Positions 47,534-64,000 of a DNA stretch of 64,000 nt are shown one piece after another (position 1 is the stretch's first letter; each line of letters begins with the position of its first letter). Under the pieces are notes generated by a model, which ran no database searches, was not told where the DNA came from, and worked only from the letters and a program-made list of their open reading frames with translations. This DNA is from Psilocybe azurescens. Its lineage: Eukaryota > Basidiomycota > Agaricomycetes > Agaricales > Agrocybaceae. The position numbers and the translations under genes were made by a program. The stretch covers positions 434,001 to 498,000 of the forward strand of contig JAJIRX010000570.1 in the NCBI GenBank assembly GCA_023853785.1, read 5' to 3'.

Positions 47534-47860
47534 AATCGTTCCTCTTCCCAAGTCCGTCTTGGAACTTTTTGTCCAAAGTTCTTACTAATCTTAAATGAAA
47601 AATATCGTGTATTCCACGATGAGAGCGCAGCCAGCTCATCTACGGATAAGATATCAGTGAGAAAAGGGGATTCCAATTCGGGATCTTCTGTGATCTTCAT
47701 CATCCGTCAAAGGATAATTTAATGATCTGCCTTGTCAGGTTTTTGTCGATTGTGCTTCTTTAGAATCACTCGATAATATATTCATTATACTTAAACTGCA
47801 AGCCTCGAGTTTTTCCCCTTCACTCTCGGTTCCTTTGACTTTCATAGAGAGATTTACATT

Positions 47861-48733
47861 TTGTCTTTTCAAAGCCTTCACTCGTATCTCTCTCCTTTTT
47901 TGCTCCCTCCCACCTCTTCCCTTTTTTTTTCAGTGTTTGGTACAGCCACTTGGACTCCGTTTCGGATCTCCTCTTTGCTTTCCCAAGCGCTCAGGCCTTT
48001 GGCGGCCCGCTTCCCTTCCACGTCGCGTCTCGCGTTGCATTCGCGTCGTTGGTTTCACTTCTCGGAGACCACGTGACCCGTAATTCTGGGTCATCTCCCA
48101 CTTGCCGCCAAAGCTCTCCGCACCTACAAAAGATTCGTGCTACACGAATAATTTGTATCTCTCTTACTTATTCCTCGGTCATAACTTCCCGAAGGAATCC
48201 TTTCGATCGACCAATAGCTTATCCATCTTTCAACACTACTTGAGGGTTATTTCGCTCTCTCGGATGCCAAACCGCGTCTGGTATACAACGACCACGGCCC
48301 ACGACTTCGCGACGACATGCGCTTGCTACGTATCTATGTTCTGGCCAAGCAAAACATCCTCTGGCCAATTGTTTGACTCAAATTTCCACATAACTTGAAT
48401 ATCATGGAGGGTAATCCCATTATCTTGCCCATTGCCGTATCAGCAACACACTTTCGTGGAGATTGAATACTATCTCCCATGTCAAGATGCCCATGCACTA
48501 TATCGACGAATCCCAGCTTTTATATTCGACCCTTCATTGGGCCTGCTCGTATTACGGTGCCAAAGCTGGTTCTCCCGCCGTCGGAACGATGCCCGGACCG
48601 TCGTGAAGCATGGAAGGAAGCCCGAAGCTGTTTCCAGGGTTCAAATACACCCAAACTTGGTTCTCGGGCAAGCAAAAACATGTGTATTGCATTTCAAAGA
48701 ACATCATATGATGATTATTTGGTGATAGGGTGA
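47861..48733 (+). other. Possible gene, unresolved (mitochondrial-type leader)
   Basis: A strongly C/T-rich tract (47835-47940) looks like a fungal promoter. It is followed by codons for SSLLSQALRPLAARFPSTSR, an Arg/Ser-rich, acid-free stretch like a mitochondrial presequence. Frames then shift through LPLAAKALRTYKRFVLHE (about 48095-48150), RLRDDMRLLRIYVLAKQNIL (about 48305-48360) and a Cys/Arg-rich end near 48733. These pieces look protein-like but no clear start codon or full splice path was found. It may be a real gene with errors or a decayed one. Confidence 0.3.
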
Positions 48734-48971
48734 GAGTTACCGATTGTATCTTACTTATCTAGTAGAGAGTCTGACGCGAGTGAGTAAACTTATAATTATC
48801 GCCCTTATCGTACAGTTCACTTGCTGGCTGCCATCAAAATTGTCATCTAGATGCTTCTCATAGATTGAGGTTCGAGAAACAGTCAATCGTCTGTAACAGG
48901 TCTGTTTATATTTCCACACCTGCTATAAAATGCGGCCCATTTCAATCAGATCTTGACTATCTTCATCGATT

Positions 48972-50244
48972 ATGAAGCTCCTCCCTGCATTGTCGATTCT
49001 GGTGTATCTCATACCTGGTTCACTCTCTCAATCGGGCCTTTCGAGTAATCCCCAGGTTTTTGGGAATGTCTTCAACTTCTGGACTAAGCTCTCATCAGGC
49101 TGGGATGTATGCTTTACATTTGTTCTTACTACGCAAAGCTTATATCGCTAAATTGTATGATCATATACTCCATAGTTAACACGAGGAGACAAAGCCAGCG
49201 CGATAACACTCCCTATGCCACGCAACGGACCTATCATAATCCAGCCAAACAAAACGGCCTTGGTTATAATCGATATGCAGAACTTCTTCCTGCACGAAAG
49301 CTTAGGGGAGATCCACTAGGAAGAGCTATCGTTCGTGAGTCCAGATCGACGTGTTATGCCAGCATGATGAAGCCTAACCTAACTGCATTCCAGCAACGAC
49401 TGTCAATACGATTCACGCCTTCAGAAACGCCGGTATGCCAGTTCTTTGGACGAACTGGGGGCTAACGGAATTTGACTGTACGTCTTTATACCTCTCGTGT
49501 TATGCACCGTATTGATAAACGCCAGTGGTCAATATGCCTCCTGCATTTATTAACGGTTTTACGAGTGACGGAACATCAGTGAAGTCATTCGGCAGCGACA
49601 TGGGTACAATCGTTGTTCCGAAGTCGGACCCATCCGTCCCTGCGACGTCCAGAACTCAAGGAGCAAACGAGACGATAGCGGTGGGCAGAAAGCTCATGCG
49701 CGCCAGCTGGAATGCTCAACCGTACGCTATTGTTATGATCATGGTTATTTATTTCACATCTTTTTTATCGCAGATGGGGTGCACTTCTCACGGAGCAGGT
49801 TCAAGGCGTAGCTAAAGGGACAGATTTCTACTTCAACAAAAGTGCGTTCGCATGTAATTTTCGCATCTAACCACCAATGGGAATATGTAAACGTTGTTAG
49901 ATCGTTTATCTGGAATGTGGGGTCCAGGAACGCCTATGCAAACTTGGCTTCAAGATAACAGCATGACCACACTCTTTTTGGGGGCGTGAATATCGACCAA
50001 TGCGTTTGGGGAACACTTCTCGAGTACGTACCTCCTCAGACCTGCTTTGAAAGACATATTGAATTTAAATCCACCCAGCTCGTATTACAAAGGATACGAT
50101 GTCATTCTTCTAGATGATATCTCAGCGACCACCTCTCCGATCGGAGCAACACAGATGGTGGACTATAACGCCGGTCTTAATGGATGGAGGGCCAATTCGA
50201 CAGACATAATGGGTGCCTTGAAGAGTGCGGTGAAGCCGAAATGA
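48972..50244 (+). CDS. Secreted isochorismatase-family (cysteine hydrolase) protein
   Basis: Seven exons (48972-49106, 49176-49334, 49394-49477, 49526-49721, 49774-49841, 49901-50023, 50079-50244) give 265 residues after two one-base corrections (G4 49305-49308; T5/G5 49975-49984). The signal peptide is MKLLPALSILVYLIPGSLSQ. The isochorismatase-like fold shows TALVIIDMQNFFLHESL (catalytic Asp), GMPVLWTNWGLTEFDL, NRLSGMWGPGTPMQTWL, VNIDQCVWGTLL (nucleophile Cys) and GYDVILLDDISATTSP. Relatives hydrolyse vinyl-ether or amide bonds in isochorismate, nicotinamide, biuret or N-carbamoyl compounds. The residues visible do not decide the substrate. Export implies action on an environmental compound. 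Confidence 0.85.
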
Positions 50245-50644
50245 CGGATGAAAACAAATGATCGGTAATTACTTAACTTTCTTGCTGAGTGAACGGGTGT
50301 AGCGACAGGGATATCCAAATGTAATTGGGCTGCGACTAGCAAGCGACTTGTGACGACAAGTTTCCAATTTCCAAGTTGATTTCTCTTAGTCACAGCAAAT
50401 CTCAAACACACTCGAGGTACACTCGACAGCAGTCCATACTTGCTATAATTTAAAGGCGAACGCTCCGATATGACCTCAGTGTCTGAGTATTTTGAACATG
50501 TTGATAAATCTGGACCTAAGAGAACAGATAAGATCAGTCTAAAATAAGAGCGGCCGTTAATGTGATTGATATGTACCTAGAGAACAGATAAGATATATAC
50601 TAATCTATCAGTTCTACTGCAAATGATACATATAAAATGGGATG

Positions 50645-50680
50645 CATACCTCAGTCTAAAATAAGAGCGACTGAGGTATG
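50645..50680. repeat. Hairpin CATACCTCAGT / ACTGAGGTATG
   Basis: Perfect 11-bp arms at 50645-50655 and 50670-50680 with a 14-bp loop made of the repeated CTAAAATAAGAGCG unit. Confidence 0.8.
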
Positions 50681-50690
50681 TTACATACAG

Positions 50691-50713
50691 GGGGAGATAT
50701 ATAATATCTCCCC
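50691..50713. repeat. Hairpin GGGGAGATAT-ATA-ATATCTCCCC
   Basis: Perfect 10-bp arms with a 3-base loop, 10 bp after the previous hairpin. Confidence 0.8.
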
Positions 50714-51402
50714 ATAGAATAAAGATCTATAGGCTACATGGAATAAAGGATGAAGAGAGATAATGGAATGACGGTGGAGTAGAGCGAACGGCGCCTAAGG
50801 CGCCTTTGTCATGCTGGTGAACTCTCAACAGAACATTCATTGACCAGACAGTCAGGTTCAAAGTACTCAGTGCTCCTGAAGGGCCCGGCGGATTGACGGC
50901 GGAATGGTTGCTCCCAGTCATTCATGCGCACGTGCTGCGTAATTTTCCCACTGTCTAGCACAAGTCGGACGGGCGTGAGTACTGAGCGCGGAGCGTTTTC
51001 TTCAGACCAGCTGTAGCAGCAAGATGATAGGTCTTAAGAAGTCATCCATTTTGCGTTTCTCTCAAATACATATGACTGCTCAAAGCAAGCGTTTGGTTCG
51101 ATGACTCGAAGATTCGTAATTGAAGCTATCGAAAAAATCAAGCTCACTTCTGGACCACATAGATTGATACAAATGGACATATGCGCAGTCCACGGTATGA
51201 TGAACCGATACCATTGGCCGGATATACGCTGGTAGCATGTGGAGAAGAGGTGGTTCGCGTTTGGCGTTGACCAAGTGGGTATATCTTTAGAGGTGTCCGC
51301 AGGCTTCTACAGGTCTTGTGAGGATTTGTTATTCAACTCAAACCACCATCACATCCTTCGCTATCCAGCAGTCAGTTTTCGAGGGCATCCGATTTTGCTT
51401 CC

Positions 51403-58214
<6,812 letters not shown>

Positions 58215-58854
58215 ATAGATTAAGATAAATGATATCTGTATACATATTTCTACTGTTATTGTTATTGAAATTTGATTGAAATTGGACCTTCTGTTCAGTT
58301 CTTTCCCTCTTTCCTCAGGCCTCCGAGATGTAGTGTAGACGCGTTGTTTGTCAATATGGTGTTGTGAAATGGTGGATAGGGAAGCATCAAAGGTGTGGTT
58401 GACGTTGACTGACGTCGCACATGGGGAAGGGACATAAGTGGAAACCATTTGTTTCAAGTATGGGAATGTAATGGTCTTGAGAAGAACGCTGGTTTAATGT
58501 CCTGGAGGAATCCCTTGTCTGGATCATGGAAGCTTTGAGGAGCATGTCCTATGTATATCTCAGAAGTGCTGCCGGCTGCCCTATTCCCTGCCTGGTAGTA
58601 AAGCAACCAAGAGTAGCAAGCTCGGATAATGTTTAAGTAAGAACGTGGACTGAACAGGCATGCACCTATGAAGTTGAAGGCTGGATATGTCTCAGTGAGC
58701 TGTAAAGTTCGGGTGCTCTACATAAGCCTTATAGAAGATTGAAATGTTTCGCTCTGAGTGAAGGGGGAAGAAGGCAGAACCCGTGGTTGATCGGGATACC
58801 GCTTAACGGTTCAGAAACGCGGTCACGTGATGGCCCGATTAGCAAATTGGAGAG
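58215..58854. other. Intergenic stretch ABC2 to NTPase copy 1
   Basis: 640 bp. No gene, repeat or clear regulatory motif was seen. Confidence 0.4.
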
Positions 58855-61817
58855 ATGGCGCAACCAGTTTTTACGTTGGTCTCAACTATCATGATGTCTC
58901 AGAAAGAAATTCTAGGACGTTATCTATACGAATGGTTCCGCGGGAACGACGCTAGTGACCCTCCCAAGGGCATTCGCAAGGACTATAACTTGGATTTTCT
59001 CATGCGTATACCCACCTACTGGAGCGACATTCACCAAATCTCGCCACATAGACGGATGGTGGTCAATTTGACGATTATCGCGGTCATAGGATGTTTAGAT
59101 CAACAGATCCATCCACCGGATACCAGGAGTCTGACGGAAAATTTTTATGAAATAGCTTGGGAGGCTCTTGTCGAGGGCGACAATAAAAAGAATATATCGC
59201 CCCTATTGCAACTCCTTGGTGGGTCCACTCCTAAAACTGGCATCTATCCTGATCTCTGATCTCTGCACTATAGTGGACAAGGGCATGATCGAAAACCCCG
59301 ATGAATCCGCTGCGTCTTCTGAGTTCGCCGGCGTGCCTGACGGTGAGTAATACCAAACGCTCGCTGTCCACGGTTCATAATATAGCACATAGCCAAGTGG
59401 ATGTCAAAGGCTTGGGAAAGTACATACAACGGGGAACATCACAGAAATCTCCTCACAAACATACGTAACTCCATTGACTCCAATCCATACGAAAATACGG
59501 CGGCGATCATCCAGTCTTCCGGCTTTGGCAAATCGCGCACGGTGGATGAAATGGCAAATCTCGTGGCGACGATCCCTATGAATATACGAGATACTAAAGA
59601 AAACGATGAAGGTCAGTCTGTACGGCCTCTCTCTCTGTGTACCATATCCTTAACCGATTGTATTCAGGTGCCTATCCGCTTCCCGATGAAAACCTTACAG
59701 AGCTTTTCAAGTTTATCAATTCAAATGTTCAAAATATGGATGGGGCGGTACAGGCCTTACGTCAGTTCTTTACAATTCTATTTCGCCAGTTTTCCAACAA
59801 GGTCGATGGATTGCTTCAAAGCGACGGCGATTTGTCTTTGCCTGTCCTGTTGAGGAATGACTTGGCAAAATCCGATTCCAGGTCGCTCCTCTACAAGACT
59901 GTGTGTGAGGAGTACCGTTCAAGAGACCCTGTTGCCAAAAATTCGAACAATGCGAGTAAGGAACTTGGCGGTCTGATCGCAAAATTGAAACCAACGCAGG
60001 ATAACCCTGTTTCGTTGATCCTTTATGTCGACGAAGCTCATACGCTAACCAAGCTCAAGATCGGAACTACAGATTCAACGCTTTATGACGCAATGATTAA
60101 AGCAGCCTTTGAATATGTCAATTATCGATTCTTCATCCTCTTCTTGTCAACATCCTCCCAACTCCGTCGCTTGGCCGGTCCTGCAAAGGTCTCGAGGTCT
60201 GCGCGACGAGTTGGACCCAACGTCATACCTCCGTTCACAGAAATGCCTTTCGATTGTCACCCCGAGCTACAAGATCGCGGTATTGAATCGGGCCTGACAC
60301 TCCAGGAAATTCAGGAGTACAAATTTATAACCCGTTTCGGCCGTCCATTGTACGCATTTTACTTTACTACTTATATAGGATTGAGGCACTGACTCCTTTG
60401 AGTATGTAGATGGGCATCGGCATTTCTTGGTCATAATCGAGACTGCGAAACTCAAATCAGGAAGTTAGCTGTAGCAAGGCTTACAGGCCTGTCCCGGGAA
60501 CCAACGATTTTGGGCAATTTGGAATACACACCAAGGCTTGCTATCCTCGACACCCTTCTCAACCTCGAGTATTCTCCAGCCAAATTTCAGACACGCAAGC
60601 TCATTGATGATATGGTCACGAATCATATGCGAACGGCGTTCTCTGTGCCCACTGACCATACGTCCATGTACAGCGGGTATCCATCAGAACCCGTACTTGC
60701 GGAAGCGGCATTGGACACCATTCAGATGATTACGAGCCCTTTCTGTCAAGAGCCTATGGCGAGATTGTATAACGAACTTTCTAACGATGCCAAGGAGGCC
60801 CTCGACGTAGGACAGAGAGGGGAGAGTGTGGCCAAAATAATTCTTCTGCGTGCGTACATGGCCGCAGTCAAGCAGGAATCGCCCAACTCCATTCAGAACG
60901 ATTATCCATGGAGAAATGGTTGCGGTCTGATCACCTTCCTGAAGCAATTGACCGCCACAACATACCACCACACAGTTATGAAATCAAGGCCGGACACCGA
61001 GGTTGAAGGAAAATGTTTAGACAAAGCGTTCGAGAACGCATGGGTGCGATTCACGCATTTTGCGAGAGGTACAGATGATTCGGCCATGACAACTTCCATG
61101 GCTTGGGTTGCGTTCGTCAGAGGCATGGCAATGATTGGTTGGCCTGCTCAGGACTCGGTCGACTTGCACATCCCGGTACTCTTGCACAAGGATGAACCGA
61201 TTACGGAGGCCAACATGTCGGGTATTCTTGTGCAAGTCAAGTTACGCAGAGAGTGGTCCAAGCGCTCGGCTGTGGCCGTCGATGCAGACAAACTTGGCTA
61301 CTTTCCTGGTTCTAGTAATCTTCGTGGATCATCACCTGATGAGACGTACAATAGTTGGCCTTATATTTCCCTTGTCATGGAACTCAGCAAGCCTGTCACA
61401 GAGAAACTCCCACCATCTCTCGTGGTTAATGTCACTGATAATTGGAAGAAAGTCAAATCGGAAAAGCAAATGCAAAAGACACATGGACCGTTAAAGATGC
61501 ACTATTCCCGAACATCCCATCCACGATATAGCCTATTCTTCTATGGCCGATCGCACAGAGTATACGGCTGCATCCCACACGACCAATCCACTCAAGACGC
61601 ATACAATGCACTGCTCGACATTGGTGCCGTGGCCAGCTCTATGATCAATGCCCATCCTAAAGGTCGGGATCGAAAATACGTCTATCAGATGAAGCCATTT
61701 TGGGCTATTGGAAAGGACTGCTTCCATTGGGTGGATGACAAGTTCTTGAATGATCCAACGTCAACCGGAGTGGAGGAGAAGAGCGAAGAGGTCTTGATCG
61801 GCGAAAACGGAGAATGA
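58855..61817 (+). CDS. Uncharacterised agaricomycete P-loop NTPase, copy 1
   Basis: About 950 residues. Exons 58855-59218 and 59274-59342 are followed by one starting at 59393. The N-terminal block begins MSQKEILGRYLYEWFRGN. Walker A is QSSGFGKSRTV (about residue 185) and Walker B is LILYVDEAHTL (about residue 358), followed by FFILFLST, a sensor-like strand, and FTEMPFDCHP. The C-terminal part (60510-61817, one long frame) has no recognised fold. Related proteins form large families in agaricomycetes, sometimes noted as Crinkler-like NTPases; their biochemistry is unknown and that link is weak. The frame breaks at a CT repeat 59627-59636 (two bases too many versus copy 2), T4 60357-60360, G 60400 and A3 60454-60456. 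It could be an active gene with assembly errors or a decaying copy. Confidence 0.6.
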
Positions 61818-62246
61818 GGTCTGTATGTATCGTGTTCAACTCATGGCCCGCGGACAAGCTATGAGGCTTAAGATTGGTGTCCCCGGCGCATGGGAGCATC
61901 GAATTGCTCCTGCGTGAGGTCCTCAAATCTGACAAAACCTATCAGACCACTGAGGGTGGTGTTGAACGATGAACGCTGGAATGGATGTAGTCGGATGCGT
62001 GCGCGCGAAGAGTTTCTGTTTGTTTTTAATTACGTAACATACATATGGCCCAGGAATGGAACCGCTCGCTGCAGGGATTTAAACTCAGATTTACGGGTCG
62101 GTATAACGAGTTTCTTATACAGATCAGTCACGGGTCTAAGTTAAAATAAAAGATAAGATAAAAGGTGTGGTGGGTCACATGATGTCCACTTAGCAATATT
62201 GGTGAGATGATGCTGGAATCAGAATCCACCGTTGGTCTCAACTATC
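61818..62246. other. Spacer between the two NTPase genes
   Basis: 430 bp, with no gene. The last bases before the second start (TTGGTCTCAACTATCATG) match the sequence around the second ATG of copy 1, marking where the duplicated block begins to align. Confidence 0.5.
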
Positions 62247-64000
62247 ATGGCGTCTCAGAAAGAAATCTTAGGACATTATCTCTACAACTGGTTCCTTGGA
62301 AACAATGTTGGTGACCCTCCCAAGGGTATTCGCAACGACTATAGCCCGAAAGGCTGTAGTCACACCTACTGGAGCGACATTGTCTCTGTACCGCAACATT
62401 TACAGATCTACATTGCTCGCCCGAAGATTGACGCAGTCATAGGATGTTTAGAACCGCAGATCCCGCTTTCTGATTTCAAGAGTCGGATAGAAAATCTGGA
62501 TAACATAGATTGGGTTGCTCTTGTCGCCGTCATTATTGAAACGACTGATCTATCGCCCCTACTGCAATCTCCTTGGTGAGTCCACTTTTGCTCTCCTAAA
62601 AGTGGCCTCTGGCCTGATATGCAATCTCTGCACCATAGTAAAAGAGCACATCATCAAAGATCCCGATGAACTTGCCGCACATGCCAATGTGCTTGACAGT
62701 GAGCAATACTAACTACTCGCTGTCCACGGTACATAATACAGCACATAGACGAGTGGATATCACAGGCTTGGGAAAGCACATACTACGGGGAACATCACAA
62801 AAATCTCCTCGAAAACATTACTCAGTGCATGGGCAGAAGTCCCTACGAACATATGGCGGCGATTATCCAGTCCTCCGGCTTTGGCAAATCGCGCACGGTG
62901 CATGAAATGGCAACTCTCGTGGCGACAATCCCTATGAATATACGAGATGCTCAAGAAAGCAATGAAGGTCTGTGTATACGGCCTCTCTCTGTCTACCATA
63001 TCCTTAACCGATTGTATCCAGGTGCCTACCCGCCTCCCGATGAAAACCTTACAGAGCTTTTCAAGTTTATCAATTCAAAAGTTCAAAATATTGATGGGGC
63101 GGTACACGCTTTCCATCAGTTCTTTACAATCCTGTTCCGCAAGTTTGCTAAGAAGGTCGATACATTGCCTCATAGCAACGGCGGTTTGCCTGTCCTTTTG
63201 AGGAATGACCTGGCAAACCCCGAGTCTAGGGAGCTGTTCTACGAGACTGTGTGTGAGGAGTACCGTTCAAGAGCCTATGTTACAGAAAACTTCAAACATG
63301 CGATTAAGGAGCTTTGCGGTCTAATCGAAAAAATATCACCAGCTGAGGGTAATCTTATTTCGTTGGTCCTTTACGTCGACGAAGCTCATACGCTAACTGA
63401 GCTCAAGATCGGAACTACAGATTCAACACTTTATGATGCAATGGTTAAAGCAGCCTCTGAATATCACAACCACCCGTTCTTCATCCTCTTCTTGTCAACA
63501 TCCCTGAGCTCCGTCGCTTGGCCAGTCCGGCAAAGGCCTCCAGGTCCGCGCAACAAGTTACAAACAAAGTCGTAGCCCCGTTCACAGAAATGCCTTTCGA
63601 TTGTCACCCCGAGCTACAAGATCACAATATCAAACCAAACCTACTACTCAAAGATATTCAGGAGCACCGTTTTATAACCCATTTCGGCCGTCCATTGTAT
63701 GCATTTTACTTCACTATTTACACAGTATTGAGGCACTGACTCCTTTGGAGTATGTAGATGGGCATCGGCGTTTCTTGGGCATAATGGAGACAGGGAAACT
63801 CAAATCAGGAAGTTAGCTGTAACGAAGCTTACGGGCCTGCCACGGGCATCAGCTATTTTGGAGAATTCGAATCGCACGCCAACGCTTGCTGTCCTCGACA
63901 CCCTTCTCAATCTCGAGTATTCTCCAGAGAAAATTCAGACACGCAAGCTCATTGATGAAATGGTCGCGGATAATATGCGAACGGTGTTCTCTGTGCCTAC
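62247..64000 (+). CDS. Uncharacterised P-loop NTPase, copy 2 (cut by window end)
   Basis: A tandem duplicate of the gene at 58855, about 3.39 kb downstream. It aligns from MASQKEILGHYLYNWFLGN through Walker A QSSGFGKSRTV (62870-62900) and Walker B LVLYVDEAHTL to TLLNLEYSPEKIQTRKLI at the window edge. The equivalent of the first intron begins GTGAGT at 62574, but the exon before it has one base more than copy 1 (CAATCTCC against CAACTCC), so the frame is lost there. C3 63502-63504 is one base short, and T4 63704-63707 and A3 63802-63804 show the same shortfalls as copy 1. The last third lies outside the window. It may be a broken copy or carry assembly errors. Confidence 0.55.

Larger units (their letters stand above)
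46111..47860. other. Intergenic stretch with no recognised gene
   Basis: 1.75 kb. It contains two palindromic sites (46787-46825 and 47506-47521). Open stretches of 60-135 codons at 46120-47430 show no domain and no joined exons. Confidence 0.4.
50245..51402. other. Intergenic stretch upstream of ABC transporter 2 with small repeats
   Basis: 1.16 kb without a gene. It holds two copies of AGAGAACAGATAAGAT (50519-50534, 50579-50594), two copies of CAGTCTAAAATAAGAGCG (50535-50552, 50652-50669) and two hairpins. Confidence 0.5.

Noticed and set aside
47521..47545. GGTTCGAATCG as a possible tRNA T-arm
   Set aside because: No acceptor, D or anticodon arms fit around it. The sequence is explained by the neighbouring palindromes.
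49201..49260. A one-base insertion in the isochorismatase gene before TALVIID
   Set aside because: Choosing acceptor ATAG at 49172-49175 in phase 0 reads cleanly through to TALVIIDMQNFF, so no indel is needed there.
60346..60374. 29-bp intron GTACGC...ATATAG in NTPase copy 1
   Set aside because: It is far shorter than any other intron here (43-70 bp), and the sequence reads as codons once one T is added.

Overview
The window is nuclear DNA of a filamentous basidiomycete, most likely an agaricomycete mushroom-type fungus. Genes are packed on both strands. They are cut by many 45-70 bp GT-AG introns with CT(A/G)A(C/T)-like branch sites. Typical agaricomycete families occur: a BTB protein with a YYFEDG motif, a C2-NACHT-WD40 receptor, a fused split-barrel/ferredoxin-reductase flavoprotein, long ABCC transporters, and a lineage-specific P-loop NTPase. 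No rRNA, tRNA or CRISPR was seen.

Layout: 1-444 is the end of an unknown coiled-coil gene (+). 822-2388 is a BTB protein (-). 2709-4082 is an aldo-keto reductase (+). 5828-10416 is SMC6 (+), behind a cluster of six ACGCG boxes. 10909-12096 is a Mit_KHE1-like mitochondrial protein (+). 13156-20028 is ABC transporter 1 (+). 20275-25317 is a 7TM protein (-), one of whose introns holds a 3.7-kb inserted element with a large inner palindrome. 27140-28338 is a second Mit_KHE1-like gene (+). 29605-34936 is a C2-NACHT-WD40 NLR (-). 37232-39284 is flavoprotein A (+), 40020-43363 is ribonucleotide reductase large subunit (+), and 44065-46110 is flavoprotein B (-). 48972-50244 is a secreted isochorismatase-family hydrolase (+). 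51403-58214 is ABC transporter 2 (+). 58855-61817 and 62247-64000 are two tandem P-loop NTPase genes (+), the second cut by the window end.

Housekeeping genes for DNA replication and repair (SMC6, RNR1) sit among fast-evolving accessory genes: transporters, an NLR and NTPases. Four families occur twice within 64 kb (Mit_KHE1, ABCC, flavoprotein, NTPase), so the region has a history of local duplication. SMC6 and RNR1 both carry ACGCG-type boxes upstream, which suggests shared G1/S (MBF-like) control.

Almost every long gene model needs one or more one-base corrections, nearly all a homopolymer that is one base too short. These breaks recur in unrelated genes, including SMC6. I therefore read most of them as long-read assembly errors, not pseudogenes. 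CDS coordinates below span the reconstructed gene from start to stop, introns included. All introns and joins were read by eye and not computed.
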